Source: an uncultured Prevotellaceae bacterium (lineage in GTDB: Bacteria > Bacteroidota > Bacteroidia > Bacteroidales > Muribaculaceae). From it: DNA of 64,000 nucleotides. Below the pieces are notes generated by a model, which was not told the origin of the DNA, made no database searches, and worked only from the letters and a program-made list of their open reading frames with translations. The stretch is taken from positions 62,001 through 126,000 of the forward strand of contig ONLH01000009.1 of NCBI GenBank assembly GCA_900318645.1, written 5' to 3'. This document shows, one piece after another, positions 8,110-16,973 of the stretch (the stretch's first letter is position 1; each line of letters begins with the position of its first letter). The translations under genes and the position numbers were made by a program.

Positions 8110-8139
8110 TTGTTGTTGTCTGAAAAAGTAGTACCTTTG
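8110..8139 (+). promoter_or_regulatory. Promoter of the endonuclease gene
   Basis: TTG at 8110-8112, 19 bp, TACCTTTG at 8132-8139; the start codon is 37 bases further on. Full match to the Bacteroidota -7 consensus. Confidence 0.7.
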
Positions 8140-8175
8140 CGCTGAAAATCAATACTATTTAATAATTCAAGAGAT

Positions 8176-10467
8176 ATGAAGAAGAATCTACTTAACCTCA
8201 TGCTGTTGTTTGTTGCCATGATGAGCCTGCAGGCAACGGCTGCAATCCCCAGTGGCTACTACAACACGGCCCTGGGCAAAAGTGATCAGCAACTGATGCT
8301 CTCGCTGCACCAGAAAATTCACGGTCACTACATGATCTATTACAGCAAGCTATGGGAAAAATTCAAGACAACCGACTGCAACGGCACAACGATCATCGAC
8401 CGTTATGCCAATACCAGTTTCACTTATGGCACCAACCAGTGTAGTGGTGGCTATAGTGGAGTGGGTGATTGCTACAACCGTGAGCACTCGGTGCCTAACA
8501 GTTGGTGGGGTGCCGATCAGGACACGATGTATACCGATCTGTACCACATGTATCCCGTCGATGGATGGGTGAACGGCGAGCGTGGCAACTATCCTTTCGG
8601 CGACTGTGCAAACGGAACGCCCAAGGGAACCGGAAAATTGGGAACGTGTACCCATAGCGGCTATTCGGGAAAGGTGTTTGAGGTCGCTGATGAATACAAG
8701 GGTGACTTCGCGCGTACTTATTTCTATATGGTAGTGCGCTATATGGACCGCGTGGGTTCCTGGACTCAGAGTTACGGAAACGCCGTGTTTACAAATTCTT
8801 CCTACAAGCACCTGACACCTTGGGCTATTAGTCAGTTGCTTGAATGGCACCGTAACGACCCAGTGAGCACGCTCGAGTCTAACCGTAACGAGGCGGTCTA
8901 TGGTATCCAGCATAACCGCAATCCGTTCATCGACCATCCTGAATTGGCTGAGTACCTCTGGGGTAACAAAACAGGAAATGCTTGGACAGGAAGCGCTTCT
9001 ACCGATCCGGTCATTTCCACACCCTCCAACGGCTCTACCATCAACGTGGGAACAAACACAGGCAATGGCGTGAGCAAGGAGATTACCGTCATGGGTGTCT
9101 ATCTAACCAAGTCGCTTACCGTGTCGGTCACCGGAACTGGTTTCAGCGTGACACCGACAACCCTCACGGCTGCTGCCGTCAACGCTGGTACGACCATAAC
9201 AGTGACCTATAATGGCACGGCAACTAACGCTACCGGCCGCTTGACCATCAGCAGTACAGAGGTGAACACTAGCGTCACCTTGACAGCTACCTATAACGCT
9301 GGTGGTAGTGGTGGTGATACCGAAACGATTGAGACGTGGGAAGGCTGTACAGGTTACGGTGCCTACACGACGACTTTCATCCAGGGACATGCCTTCGCTT
9401 GGAACACCAATAACGTCGGCATCTGGTCGGGCGATGCTAACGCCAACGGCTCACTGAGCTGCCGCTTCGGCAAGAATGCTGATTCTTATATCGAGATGGC
9501 CGAGAATGTTACCGATGGAGCCAGCAAAATTACTTTCTATGCAGCTAAGTGGAGCTCAAGCGAGGCTACCCCCACGCTACAGGTGCTTTATAGTACTAAT
9601 AACGGTAGCACATGGACTGCAGTGGGCACTTGCCAACCCAATACCACTTGGCAGCAGTATATCTTTAATGTTGACGTGACGGGTAATGTGCGCTTCAAAA
9701 TTGCACAGACCGCAGGTGCGCGCCTCAACATCGATGATATAGCCATCACCAACAATCCAGGCACTCCTGTTATCATTCCCAGGATTGATATCAGTACGCT
9801 GGCTGCGATGGAGGCTGAACAGAATGGAGCTTCGTCGGTGGTGCGTGGCACCGTGAGCGGTGTGGATAACAATGAGGACATCATCTTGACTGTGGATGGT
9901 AACTTCGAGATCAGTTTGAACCGCATGACTTGGTCTCAGGCGCTCACGCTTGACCCGTCGGGTGAAGTATTCTATGTGCGCTTGGCCGACACTGGCACCG
10001 TGGGCGATTTCTATGGCACGCTTACTGCCAAGACATCGCGCGTGACTGCTCATGCCGACCTGGAGGGTACCGTGGTGGCCAAGCCTGTCACGCCGGGTGA
10101 CGTGAATATGGATAGCAAAGTCAGCATCAGCGACGTGACCACATTGATCAACTATCTGCTGAATGGTTCGACCGAAGGTGTGGATGTCATCGCCGCCGAT
10201 GTCAACACCGATGGAAAAGTCAATATCGCGGATGTGACGGCTTTGATCAATCTCCTGCTCTCTGGCTCCAGAGAGATGAGGGGCTGGGATGCCTATCCTG
10301 GTGATGGTAGTATCCAAGTGATTAACTTCACCAAAGAGAACCTTGAAGTGTATGACTTTGACGGAAAACTCCGTGCTGTGGTGGTTGGCAACGTTAACGT
10401 TAAGTTGCCCGCTGGTATCTATGTGGTAGCTAGCGATAACAAGTCACGCAAGGTCGTTGTGAAGTAA
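8176..10467 (+). CDS. Secreted endonuclease I family protein with dockerin-like repeats
   Basis: A 763-residue exported nuclease. The signal peptide (NLMLLFVAMMSLQATAA) is followed by an endonuclease I (EndA-like, beta-beta-alpha-metal) domain: NREHSVPNSWWG near residues 100-112 carries the catalytic His, followed by HMYPVDGWVNGERGNYPFG. Next are Ig/BACON-like beta domains rich in Thr and Ser (about 275-375), a lectin-like beta-sandwich domain (about 380-535), and a two-loop dockerin-like unit (DVNMDSKVSISD and DVNTDGKVNIAD, about 640-696). The C-terminus, with LPAGIYVVASDNKSRKVVVK, resembles a type IX secretion-type tail. The probable role is degrading extracellular DNA for nutrient or biofilm purposes. 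It converges on ugd. Confidence 0.9.
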   Translation: MKKNLLNLMLLFVAMMSLQATAAIPSGYYNTALGKSDQQLMLSLHQKIHGHYMIYYSKLWEKFKTTDCNGTTIIDRYANTSFTYGTNQCSGGYSGVGDCYNREHSVPNSWWGADQDTMYTDLYHMYPVDGWVNGERGNYPFGDCANGTPKGTGKLGTCTHSGYSGKVFEVADEYKGDFARTYFYMVVRYMDRVGSWTQSYGNAVFTNSSYKHLTPWAISQLLEWHRNDPVSTLESNRNEAVYGIQHNRNPFIDHPELAEYLWGNKTGNAWTGSASTDPVISTPSNGSTINVGTNTGNGVSKEITVMGVYLTKSLTVSVTGTGFSVTPTTLTAAAVNAGTTITVTYNGTATNATGRLTISSTEVNTSVTLTATYNAGGSGGDTETIETWEGCTGYGAYTTTFIQGHAFAWNTNNVGIWSGDANANGSLSCRFGKNADSYIEMAENVTDGASKITFYAAKWSSSEATPTLQVLYSTNNGSTWTAVGTCQPNTTWQQYIFNVDVTGNVRFKIAQTAGARLNIDDIAITNNPGTPVIIPRIDISTLAAMEAEQNGASSVVRGTVSGVDNNEDIILTVDGNFEISLNRMTWSQALTLDPSGEVFYVRLADTGTVGDFYGTLTAKTSRVTAHADLEGTVVAKPVTPGDVNMDSKVSISDVTTLINYLLNGSTEGVDVIAADVNTDGKVNIADVTALINLLLSGSREMRGWDAYPGDGSIQVINFTKENLEVYDFDGKLRAVVVGNVNVKLPAGIYVVASDNKSRKVVVK

Positions 10468-10487
10468 TCAATTTGTTAAGATACTAA

Positions 10488-10529
10488 TAATTAAGCGGTT
10501 GCATGAAACTTCATGCAACCGCTTAATTA
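10488..10529. terminator. Bidirectional terminator, 20-bp perfect arms
   Basis: TAATTAAGCGGTTGCATGAA (10488-10507) and its exact reverse complement (10510-10529) are separated by 2 nt. It lies between the convergent endonuclease and ugd genes and has A/T-rich flanks on both sides. Confidence 0.85.
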
Positions 10530-10549
10530 TTTATTACGTAGTTAATCAG

Positions 10550-11869
10550 TTACTTACCGATGCAGTGATATTCAAATCCTGCCAATCGCAATTCCTCTGC
10601 GTCAAGGATGTTGCGACCGTCGAGGATGAGTCGGCCGTGCATTTTTGCAAGCAACGTGTCGGTGTTGGGAATGCGGAATTCCTTCCATTCTGTCACGAGC
10701 ATCAAGACATCGGCTCCTTCAGCCGCATCATACATATTCTGGGAATAGATGACTTTGTCACCGATACGACGACGGCATTCGTCCATGGCTACAGGGTCGT
10801 AGACCTTAACAGCGACACCAGCCTTGAGCAGCAGGTCAATAAGAATCAGTGAAGGAGCCTCGCGCATGTCATCGGTCTCGGGCTTGAACGCCAATCCCCA
10901 CATGGCAACTGTCTTGCCACGAAGCAGACGTTCGTCGCCGTAGTGCTTCACAATCTTTTGGTATAAGACCAGTTTCTGGTCATTATTGACTTCCTCAACG
11001 GCTTTCAAAACCCGCAGGTCATAACCATTGTCAGCTGCCGTCTTAATGAGAGCCTTCACGTCCTTGGGGAAGCAAGAGCCTCCATAACCGCATCCGGCAT
11101 AAAGGAACTTCTTTCCGATACGTGTGTCGCTACCGATGCCCTTACGGACCATGTTGACGTCCGCTCCGACAAGTTCACACAGGTTAGCGATATCATTCAT
11201 GAAACTGATGCGGGTGGCCAACATCGAGTTAGCCGCATATTTGATCATCTCAGCCGAAGGAATATCGGTGAAAATGAGACGGTCACTCACGATCATGAAG
11301 GGCTTGTAAAGGCGTGCCATGAGTTTGCGTGCACGTTGGCTCTCAACACCGACGACCACTCGGTCAGGACTCATGAAATCTTTCACAGCATTGCCTTCCT
11401 TGAGGAATTCAGGATTGCTGGCAACATCAAACTCAATATTGACGCCACGAGCTTTCAACTCCTCTTCAATCACGGCCTTTATCTTGCTGGCTGTGCCAAC
11501 AGGTACAGTGCTCTTGGTCGCCACGACAACATAACGATTCAGGTGCTTGCCGATGGTATGTGCTACGTCGAGCACATATTTCAAGTCAGCACTGCCGTCC
11601 TCGTCGGGTGGGGTGCCGACGGCACTGAAGACGATCTCTACACTGTTGAGGACATCCTCAAGTCTGGTAGAGAAACGCAACCTGCCGGACTTCATGTTCT
11701 TGTGGACGAGGGTCTCAAGTCCAGGCTCATAGATGGGAATAATTCCCTTGTTGAGCGCTTCGATCTTGCGTTCATCCACGTCAATACATGTCACATGGAC
11801 ACCCATTTCACTGAAACAGGTGCCCGTGACTAGTCCGACATATCCGGTTCCAACAACTGCAATATTCAT
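10550..11869 (-). CDS. ugd: UDP-glucose 6-dehydrogenase
   Basis: A 439-residue NAD-dependent enzyme that oxidises UDP-glucose to UDP-glucuronate, a precursor for acidic surface polysaccharides. The N-terminal Rossmann motif VVGTGYVGLVTG is at residues 4-15. The catalytic Cys is in GYGGSCFPKDVKAL (near residue 260), and the C-terminal domain has KTVAMWGLAFKPETDDMREAPS. Length is normal for the family. It lies 15 bp downstream of the tyrosine autokinase gene on the same strand, so the two are almost certainly co-transcribed, which links it to exopolysaccharide production. BY-kinases are known to phosphorylate Ugd in other bacteria; that link is plausible here. Confidence 0.95.
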   Translation of the reverse strand: MNIAVVGTGYVGLVTGTCFSEMGVHVTCIDVDERKIEALNKGIIPIYEPGLETLVHKNMKSGRLRFSTRLEDVLNSVEIVFSAVGTPPDEDGSADLKYVLDVAHTIGKHLNRYVVVATKSTVPVGTASKIKAVIEEELKARGVNIEFDVASNPEFLKEGNAVKDFMSPDRVVVGVESQRARKLMARLYKPFMIVSDRLIFTDIPSAEMIKYAANSMLATRISFMNDIANLCELVGADVNMVRKGIGSDTRIGKKFLYAGCGYGGSCFPKDVKALIKTAADNGYDLRVLKAVEEVNNDQKLVLYQKIVKHYGDERLLRGKTVAMWGLAFKPETDDMREAPSLILIDLLLKAGVAVKVYDPVAMDECRRRIGDKVIYSQNMYDAAEGADVLMLVTEWKEFRIPNTDTLLAKMHGRLILDGRNILDAEELRLAGFEYHCIGK

Positions 11870-11884
11870 TGCCGATGAACGGAA

Positions 11885-14329
11885 TTAGACATTGTTCTTT
11901 TCAATCTCTTTGGGAGTGTCATCAACATAGTAGCCTCCGCTGTCACCGCCATAACCATAGCCGTAGCCATAGCCGTAGCCGTAACCATAACCCTTACCGT
12001 AACCGTAAGCGTAAGAGTAGTTGTAGCGGGTCTTGCTGACCTTGATGTCATTGACGAGGATGGTGAGATTCTTGATCTTGTTCTCCTCGGCCATACGCTC
12101 AAGCTCGTACATGTATTGCTGTTCAACCTTGCCGTCACGAACGACATAGATGGTAAGGTCGGCATAGCGATTCACAACAGCGGCGTCAGCAATCAGGTTG
12201 TAGGGCACAGTATCGAGGATGACATAATCATATTCCTTCTTAAGCTGCTCAACCATTTTCTCCATGTATTCACTCAGGAGCAATGCCGTGGGGTTGGGCG
12301 GAATGGCACCGACACTGATGATGTCAAATCCTTCATGCAACGGTCCGCGGTGGATGATTTTATTCAAGTCGGTCTCTTTACCTGACAGGTAGGAAGAAGC
12401 TCCCTTACCATCCTGTACACCGACATACTCTGAGAACTTACCTTTACGCAAGTCAAGGTCAACTACGATAACTCGCTTGTTGATGTAGGTGTAGGACAGA
12501 GCCAGGTTTACAGCTACGAAACTCTTACCTTCACCAGACATAGTAGAGGTGAACTGGATGACTGTGGCTTTACCATTGGCGCTGTTCTGGTTGGTGACGA
12601 AGTCCAAGTTGTTCCTGACTATTCGGAATGCCTCGTTCATGCGGTCATTGGAGGTTTCGTTAACCACAATCTCGCCAGTGACGTTGGACTTCTTAGCTGG
12701 CAACTCGCCGAGAATGGGGATGTCGCAGACTTCCTCGATTTCCCTTCGGGTATGGATGGTCTTGTCAAGTGAGAAGTACCAGAACACACCGTACAGAACG
12801 AATGCTGGCAACAGCAGACCTATGATCATACCCGTGAGCACAATACGTGTAATGGGCGCAGTGACAGGAGCGGGATTGGGGATGGCGGGCTCCATTACCT
12901 TAGCATTGGGCTCGGTGATAGCCATCTGGAGGGCATTCTCTTCACGTTTGTTGAGAAGATAAAGGTAGAGCTGCTCCTTAATCTTCTGCTGGCGGGTAAC
13001 CTCGGTGATGGCTTTTTCGTGTGATGGGTTAGCCAACATATTGCTCTGTGCTTGGCTCTGCAGTCTCTGTGCCTGATTCTGTCTGGTGCGGAGGGTAGAG
13101 ATGTAGTTGTCCAAACTGGCGATAATGGTCTTCTTCTGCGTCGCGAGTGCCGTATTGAGCTCTTTCATGACAGGGTTCTCAGCACTCGACGTTGCCGAAA
13201 TCTTCTGATAATCCTGCATGGCCTCATTGTACTTAGTAATCTGACTTGTGATACCAGAATTGTTCATGCCGGTATTGACGGGAATGAGCTCACCAGGACC
13301 CATACTTGAAATGAAATTGCGAATCTGGGAAGCCAGATTGATTTCAAGGTTGGTGTTCTCGGTCTCATCGAATCTGTTCATTGCATTATTTGCGTTGCCC
13401 AACATGATAGAATTGGCAGAATTGGCGGTGAGGATAGCGACCTCGTTGTCCACGTCTCCCAGGTCCTTAGAGAGTTCAGCTACACGTTCAACAATGAAAG
13501 CCTCGGTGCTGCGTGCTACCTGGTTCATGTCGTTGATGCCTTCTTGGTTGTAAGCAACGACGAGAGCATTCAGAATGTCGGCACACAATTGCGGATTTTG
13601 TCCACGGATGGCCAGGTTGAGGACATCACTGTGCTGGTCAGCGTTCTCAACAATGAGAGAACCAGCAAGTGACCTTGCTGTAGAGTTGGGGTTGCTGATG
13701 CTGATAATCAGGTTGAAATCCTCGGGATAATCGTTGAAGTGCTCAGTCTTAGCGAAAGCAACAGGGCCGAAATCGGTATTTACTTTACTGCCGAAGTGGG
13801 CTCTTTTCCATTGTCCACCATTGACTTGGAACTCAAATTCCTCTTCGCTCTTGGACACGAGGTTAATAGTAAAACCTCTTGTGACCTCCTTTAATGGTGT
13901 CGCGGTTACAGGAGTATCCTTGTAGATGTTCACGTCACGCAAAAACATGTGTGCAAAATACTGCACGTTCAGGCCGAGTGAATTGACAACAATCTCCATT
14001 ACGCGAGATGATTTAAGCTTGTAGGGCTCATTGGGGATGTAATTGACGGTGTTGAGTCCCAGATCGCTGAATGTCATTGATGGGGTTCCTTGTGCGCTGT
14101 CCTTGGATCTGATGAGGATAGAAGACTTAGCAACATAGAATTGAGGCATGGTTTTACCATAAAGGTATGCAATACAGCCACAAATCAAGATCGACAATAC
14201 GAACCAGTACCAGTTGTAGGCGCATGCCATGAACAGTCGGTCCCACTTCACGCCAGTACGCGCACGTTTTTTCTTTTTCTCTAATGCGGCCGCTTTAGCG
14301 ACCAAATCTTCTTGAACTATTTCTTGCAT
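11885..14329 (-). CDS. Polysaccharide co-polymerase / tyrosine autokinase (Wzc-like BY-kinase)
   Basis: An 814-residue inner-membrane protein that controls chain length and export of a Wzy-type polysaccharide. A Wzz-type domain is bracketed by two transmembrane helices (about 35-56 and 491-516), with predicted coiled coils in the periplasmic part. The cytoplasmic kinase domain has Walker A TMSGEGKSFVAVN (near 598), Walker A' VIVVDLDLRKG (near 622-632) and Walker B DYVILDTVPYN. The C-terminal tail is an extended Tyr-Gly repeat (alternating YG from about 770 to 800), the autophosphorylation cluster. The tail is encoded by a hexanucleotide repeat. It shares an operon with ugd. No Wza-type outer-membrane exporter is next to it, which is unusual. 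Confidence 0.95.
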   Translation of the reverse strand: MQEIVQEDLVAKAAALEKKKKRARTGVKWDRLFMACAYNWYWFVLSILICGCIAYLYGKTMPQFYVAKSSILIRSKDSAQGTPSMTFSDLGLNTVNYIPNEPYKLKSSRVMEIVVNSLGLNVQYFAHMFLRDVNIYKDTPVTATPLKEVTRGFTINLVSKSEEEFEFQVNGGQWKRAHFGSKVNTDFGPVAFAKTEHFNDYPEDFNLIISISNPNSTARSLAGSLIVENADQHSDVLNLAIRGQNPQLCADILNALVVAYNQEGINDMNQVARSTEAFIVERVAELSKDLGDVDNEVAILTANSANSIMLGNANNAMNRFDETENTNLEINLASQIRNFISSMGPGELIPVNTGMNNSGITSQITKYNEAMQDYQKISATSSAENPVMKELNTALATQKKTIIASLDNYISTLRTRQNQAQRLQSQAQSNMLANPSHEKAITEVTRQQKIKEQLYLYLLNKREENALQMAITEPNAKVMEPAIPNPAPVTAPITRIVLTGMIIGLLLPAFVLYGVFWYFSLDKTIHTRREIEEVCDIPILGELPAKKSNVTGEIVVNETSNDRMNEAFRIVRNNLDFVTNQNSANGKATVIQFTSTMSGEGKSFVAVNLALSYTYINKRVIVVDLDLRKGKFSEYVGVQDGKGASSYLSGKETDLNKIIHRGPLHEGFDIISVGAIPPNPTALLLSEYMEKMVEQLKKEYDYVILDTVPYNLIADAAVVNRYADLTIYVVRDGKVEQQYMYELERMAEENKIKNLTILVNDIKVSKTRYNYSYAYGYGKGYGYGYGYGYGYGYGGDSGGYYVDDTPKEIEKNNV
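11947..12024. repeat. Hexanucleotide repeat encoding the Tyr-Gly tail
   Basis: Near-perfect 6-bp units (TAYGGY on the coding strand, giving Tyr-Gly) are repeated about a dozen times inside the kinase gene, interrupted by one Lys codon. In-frame slippage would change the number of Tyr acceptors without breaking the frame. Confidence 0.75.
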
Positions 14330-14505
14330 GATTAGCTAATTTTGTACTGCTTTGTTCCAATAAATAATGGCCTGGTGCTTCAACAAGTGATGCCCCTTGC
14401 TCATAAAACGCTGCAAAATTAGTGCAAATCGCTTTAAATGGCAAAAGATACATCAATAAAAATTATTAATAATGATGTAGAACGTGTCTGTGACTGTAAA
14501 AAAGA
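14330..14505. other. Upstream region of the autokinase-ugd operon
   Basis: Contains the operon promoter (14414-14445, minus) and a leader of about 75 nt. Nothing else is recognised. Confidence 0.6.
14414..14445 (-). promoter_or_regulatory. Promoter of the autokinase-ugd operon
   Basis: Minus strand: TTTG at 14445-14442, 20 bp, TAATTTTG at 14421-14414. Full consensus match. Confidence 0.7.
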
Positions 14506-14536
14506 ACAGGGTGATCGCAAAAAGCAATCACCCTGT
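14506..14536 (-). terminator. Terminator of the inositol-phosphate synthase gene
   Basis: ACAGGGTGATCGC and GCAATCACCCTGT form a 13-bp stem with one mismatch and a 5-nt loop. On the minus strand it is followed by TCTTTTTT. It is 26 bp past the synthase stop codon. Confidence 0.9.
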
Positions 14537-14562
14537 GTGAAGTCAAAAAGCAAATGTGAAGG

Positions 14563-15870
14563 TTAGTCAATTGCTTCGTCGGCCTCGTAACCGCCCATCT
14601 CGCGGACAGCGTTCTTCAGCATAACATACTGCTGGAAGAGGTGGTTAACGGGAATCTCATCCTTGGTGTAGTCATGCATCGGGCTCTTGAGGAAGAAGCT
14701 CAGGAAGCGCTGAGTGCCCCAGCGACCAGCACGGCGTGCCAGGTCGATGAGCAGACACAGGTCGAGGCACAAGGGAGCTGCCAAGATGGAGTCACGGCAC
14801 AGGAAGTTGATCTTGATCTGCATGGGATAGCCCATCCAACCGAAGATGTCGATATTGTCCCAACCTTCCTTATTGTCGTTGCGGGGAGGATAGTAGTTGA
14901 TGCGTACCTTGTGGAAGTAGTCGCTATACAGGTCGGGCTGATCGTCAGCAACGAGAATTGACTCGAGGGTAGAAAGTTTGCTGACTTCCTTGGTGCGGAA
15001 GTTGGCGGGCTCATCGAGTACGAGACCATCACGGTTGCCCAGAATGTTGGTCGAGAACCAACCGCTCAGGCCCAGCATGCGGGTGCCGATGATGGGAGCG
15101 AAACCGCTCTTCACCAGGGTTTGGCCGGTCTTGAAGTCCTTACCAGCGATGGGCATTTTGGTTTTCTCTGCCATCTCCCACATAGCGGGGATGTCAACGG
15201 TAGTGTTGGGTGCGCCCATGATGAAGGGGCAGCCCTCTGCCAATGCTGCATAAGCATAGCACATCGAGGGAGCGACTTTGTCAACAACATTGTCTTTCAT
15301 GGCCTGCTCCAGAGCTGCCATGGTGCCATGATACTTCATGTCGGGCTCGACATAAATCTCGGTTGATGCGGCCCACAGCACAACAACGCGGTCAACTCCG
15401 GTCTCTTTCTTGAAGTTGCGGATATCTTCGCGAACCTGTTCGGTCATGTCCCAGCGATCCTTGCATTGCTTCACATTGTCGCCATCGAGACGCTTTGCAT
15501 AGTTCTTATCAAAGGCGGCCTTCATCGGCTTAATCTTCAACAACTCGTCCTTAACGGGCTCAATGTCCTTCTCCTTCAATACCTCAGCATTGATTGCGCT
15601 CTCATATGCGTTAGCGGGGAATACGTCCCAAGCTGCAAACACTAGGTCATCGAGGGTGGGCATGGAGACGATATCCTTATAGTGTAAATACTTTTTGTTT
15701 TCGCCTGTTCCTACGCGAATCTTGTCATACTGTGTCATGCTGCCGACGGGCTTTGCAAGACCCTTGCGAGCCATCATCACGCCAGTCATGAAGGTGGTGC
15801 TCACGGCACCGAGACCTACTACCATGATACCTAATTTGCCGGTAGCGGGCTTAGCGATTTCTTTTGCCAT
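14563..15870 (-). CDS. myo-Inositol-1-phosphate synthase
   Basis: A 435-residue enzyme converting glucose 6-phosphate to inositol 3-phosphate with NAD. The Rossmann motif VVGLGAVSTTF is at residues 17-27. Family motifs include LWAASTEIY, the stretch GAPNTTVDIPAMWE, and the Lys-rich active site GKDFKTGQTLVKSGFAP followed by IGTRMLGLSGWFSTNILGNRDG. In gut Bacteroidota this enzyme is the entry to inositol (sphingo)lipids, and here it lies next to a nucleotidyltransferase and a HAD phosphatase that could act on inositol phosphates. A 347-bp spacer and its own terminator suggest it is a separate transcription unit from the pdxA operon. No CDP-alcohol phosphatidyltransferase is seen in the window. 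Confidence 0.93.
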   Translation of the reverse strand: MAKEIAKPATGKLGIMVVGLGAVSTTFMTGVMMARKGLAKPVGSMTQYDKIRVGTGENKKYLHYKDIVSMPTLDDLVFAAWDVFPANAYESAINAEVLKEKDIEPVKDELLKIKPMKAAFDKNYAKRLDGDNVKQCKDRWDMTEQVREDIRNFKKETGVDRVVVLWAASTEIYVEPDMKYHGTMAALEQAMKDNVVDKVAPSMCYAYAALAEGCPFIMGAPNTTVDIPAMWEMAEKTKMPIAGKDFKTGQTLVKSGFAPIIGTRMLGLSGWFSTNILGNRDGLVLDEPANFRTKEVSKLSTLESILVADDQPDLYSDYFHKVRINYYPPRNDNKEGWDNIDIFGWMGYPMQIKINFLCRDSILAAPLCLDLCLLIDLARRAGRWGTQRFLSFFLKSPMHDYTKDEIPVNHLFQQYVMLKNAVREMGGYEADEAID

Positions 15871-16217
15871 AATACTATTAGTTAATGTTATAAGTTGATA
15901 TCTAAATTAATATACTGGAAGCCGCCTCATGGGCTTCAATGAGTTTATTAACGGTTTCTCTCGCGAAAAACGCCGCTAAATTACAGCCTTTTTTTGAATT
16001 GAAATCTAAAAGAATATGAAATTTCAGTTGCAATCCGTTAAAATTTCGCCATAATATATAAAAGATTGAAAAATCAGCATTTTTATTGCCATAAAGCGTT
16101 AAAAAAGTATAATGCTACCTTGGCTGAAAGTCCTCACTTTTTGCTGTTTTTTGTTGGCAATTTGGCGAGTTGCTGCTCGCGCAACATTTTTTTAGATTTC
16201 CATGGTTGTGAATGCAA
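15871..16217. other. 347-bp intergenic region upstream of the inositol-phosphate synthase
   Basis: AT-rich. A weak -7 box (TAATTTAG, 15983-15976, minus) could drive the synthase gene. At 16165-16180 there is GCGAG-TTGCTG-CTCGC, a relative of the dispersed palindrome, overlapping GTTGC-TGCTCGC-GCAAC and followed on the plus strand by ATTTTTTT. No gene is supported. Confidence 0.65.
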
Positions 16218-16916
16218 TCAGCTGTTCAAGAATGCTTCAGCGGTAGCAATGTCTCCAGCATGATCAACATCGACAATCTTATCAATGCTATAGGCTTTGA
16301 GTTTGTGCCCGTTCTCAACAAGTGCCCGCTGGAAGTTGCGCATTCGGCTGATGCCTTGTTCAATGCAGTTGTCAAGTACGGTGAAAGCATGATCGGTCAT
16401 GGCGTAGATGCCCCCCGAGACAAATTTGGCCCCATCCCAACGTTTGTCGCGAAATGCAGTGATGTTCATTTGCTGGTCTACGTCAACCCATAACGGTTTT
16501 TCGTCGTCAACAAAGGGCGTTACGGCCCACATGCCATCATGATCTGTGTCGTGGTCAAAGGCATCAATGTATCCCTTGAAATCATCTTCTCGGAAAATGG
16601 TGTCAACTGTTGTCAGGCAGAATTTCCCTTTGGGGATGACTTGACTCAAGTGCCAGAAACTGTGCATTGAGCTTGGGGTGGTCTTCACCACAAGATTAAA
16701 GGGGACGGGGAGAACGAGGCTCTCGAGATACTCGCGAACTTCGGTCATGTGCTCATTGACAATGATGCTGATGCTCTGAGCGTTGCAACGCAGCATGATG
16801 TTGATGAGGCGGCCTATCATGGGTTCTCCTTGCAGCTCGACAAGAGGTTTGGGCTTGGTGACCCCTTCTTGAGCGAGGCGTGAGCCTTCACCGGCAGCGA
16901 TAATAGCGTAGTTCAT
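16218..16916 (-). CDS. Sugar-phosphate-type nucleotidyltransferase
   Basis: A 232-residue protein of the NTP_transferase (GT-A-like) family. The nucleotide-binding signature AGEGSRLAQEGVTKPKPLVELQ (split: AGEGSR at 8-13, KPKP near 20) matches enzymes that activate a phosphorylated metabolite with CTP, UTP or dTTP. LTTVDTIF holds a metal-binding Asp. It is the last gene of the pdxA-HAD-nucleotidyltransferase operon and lies just upstream of the inositol-phosphate synthase. An inositol-phosphate cytidylyltransferase role is therefore attractive but unproven. It is a paralogue of the nucleotidyltransferase at 19740. Confidence 0.85.
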   Translation of the reverse strand: MNYAIIAAGEGSRLAQEGVTKPKPLVELQGEPMIGRLINIMLRCNAQSISIIVNEHMTEVREYLESLVLPVPFNLVVKTTPSSMHSFWHLSQVIPKGKFCLTTVDTIFREDDFKGYIDAFDHDTDHDGMWAVTPFVDDEKPLWVDVDQQMNITAFRDKRWDGAKFVSGGIYAMTDHAFTVLDNCIEQGISRMRNFQRALVENGHKLKAYSIDKIVDVDHAGDIATAEAFLNS

Positions 16917-16973
16917 TTATATAATGTGGTATATATTTATGTTTAATTGAATGATGAGAACACATGTGATTGA

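Larger units (their letters stand above)
7827..8175. other. 349-bp divergent intergenic region
   Basis: Between the divergent amylase and endonuclease genes. It holds a weak -7 box for the amylase (TATTTTTG at 7866-7859, minus), one degenerate and one perfect copy of the GCGAGCT palindrome, and the endonuclease promoter. No credible gene. Confidence 0.75.
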
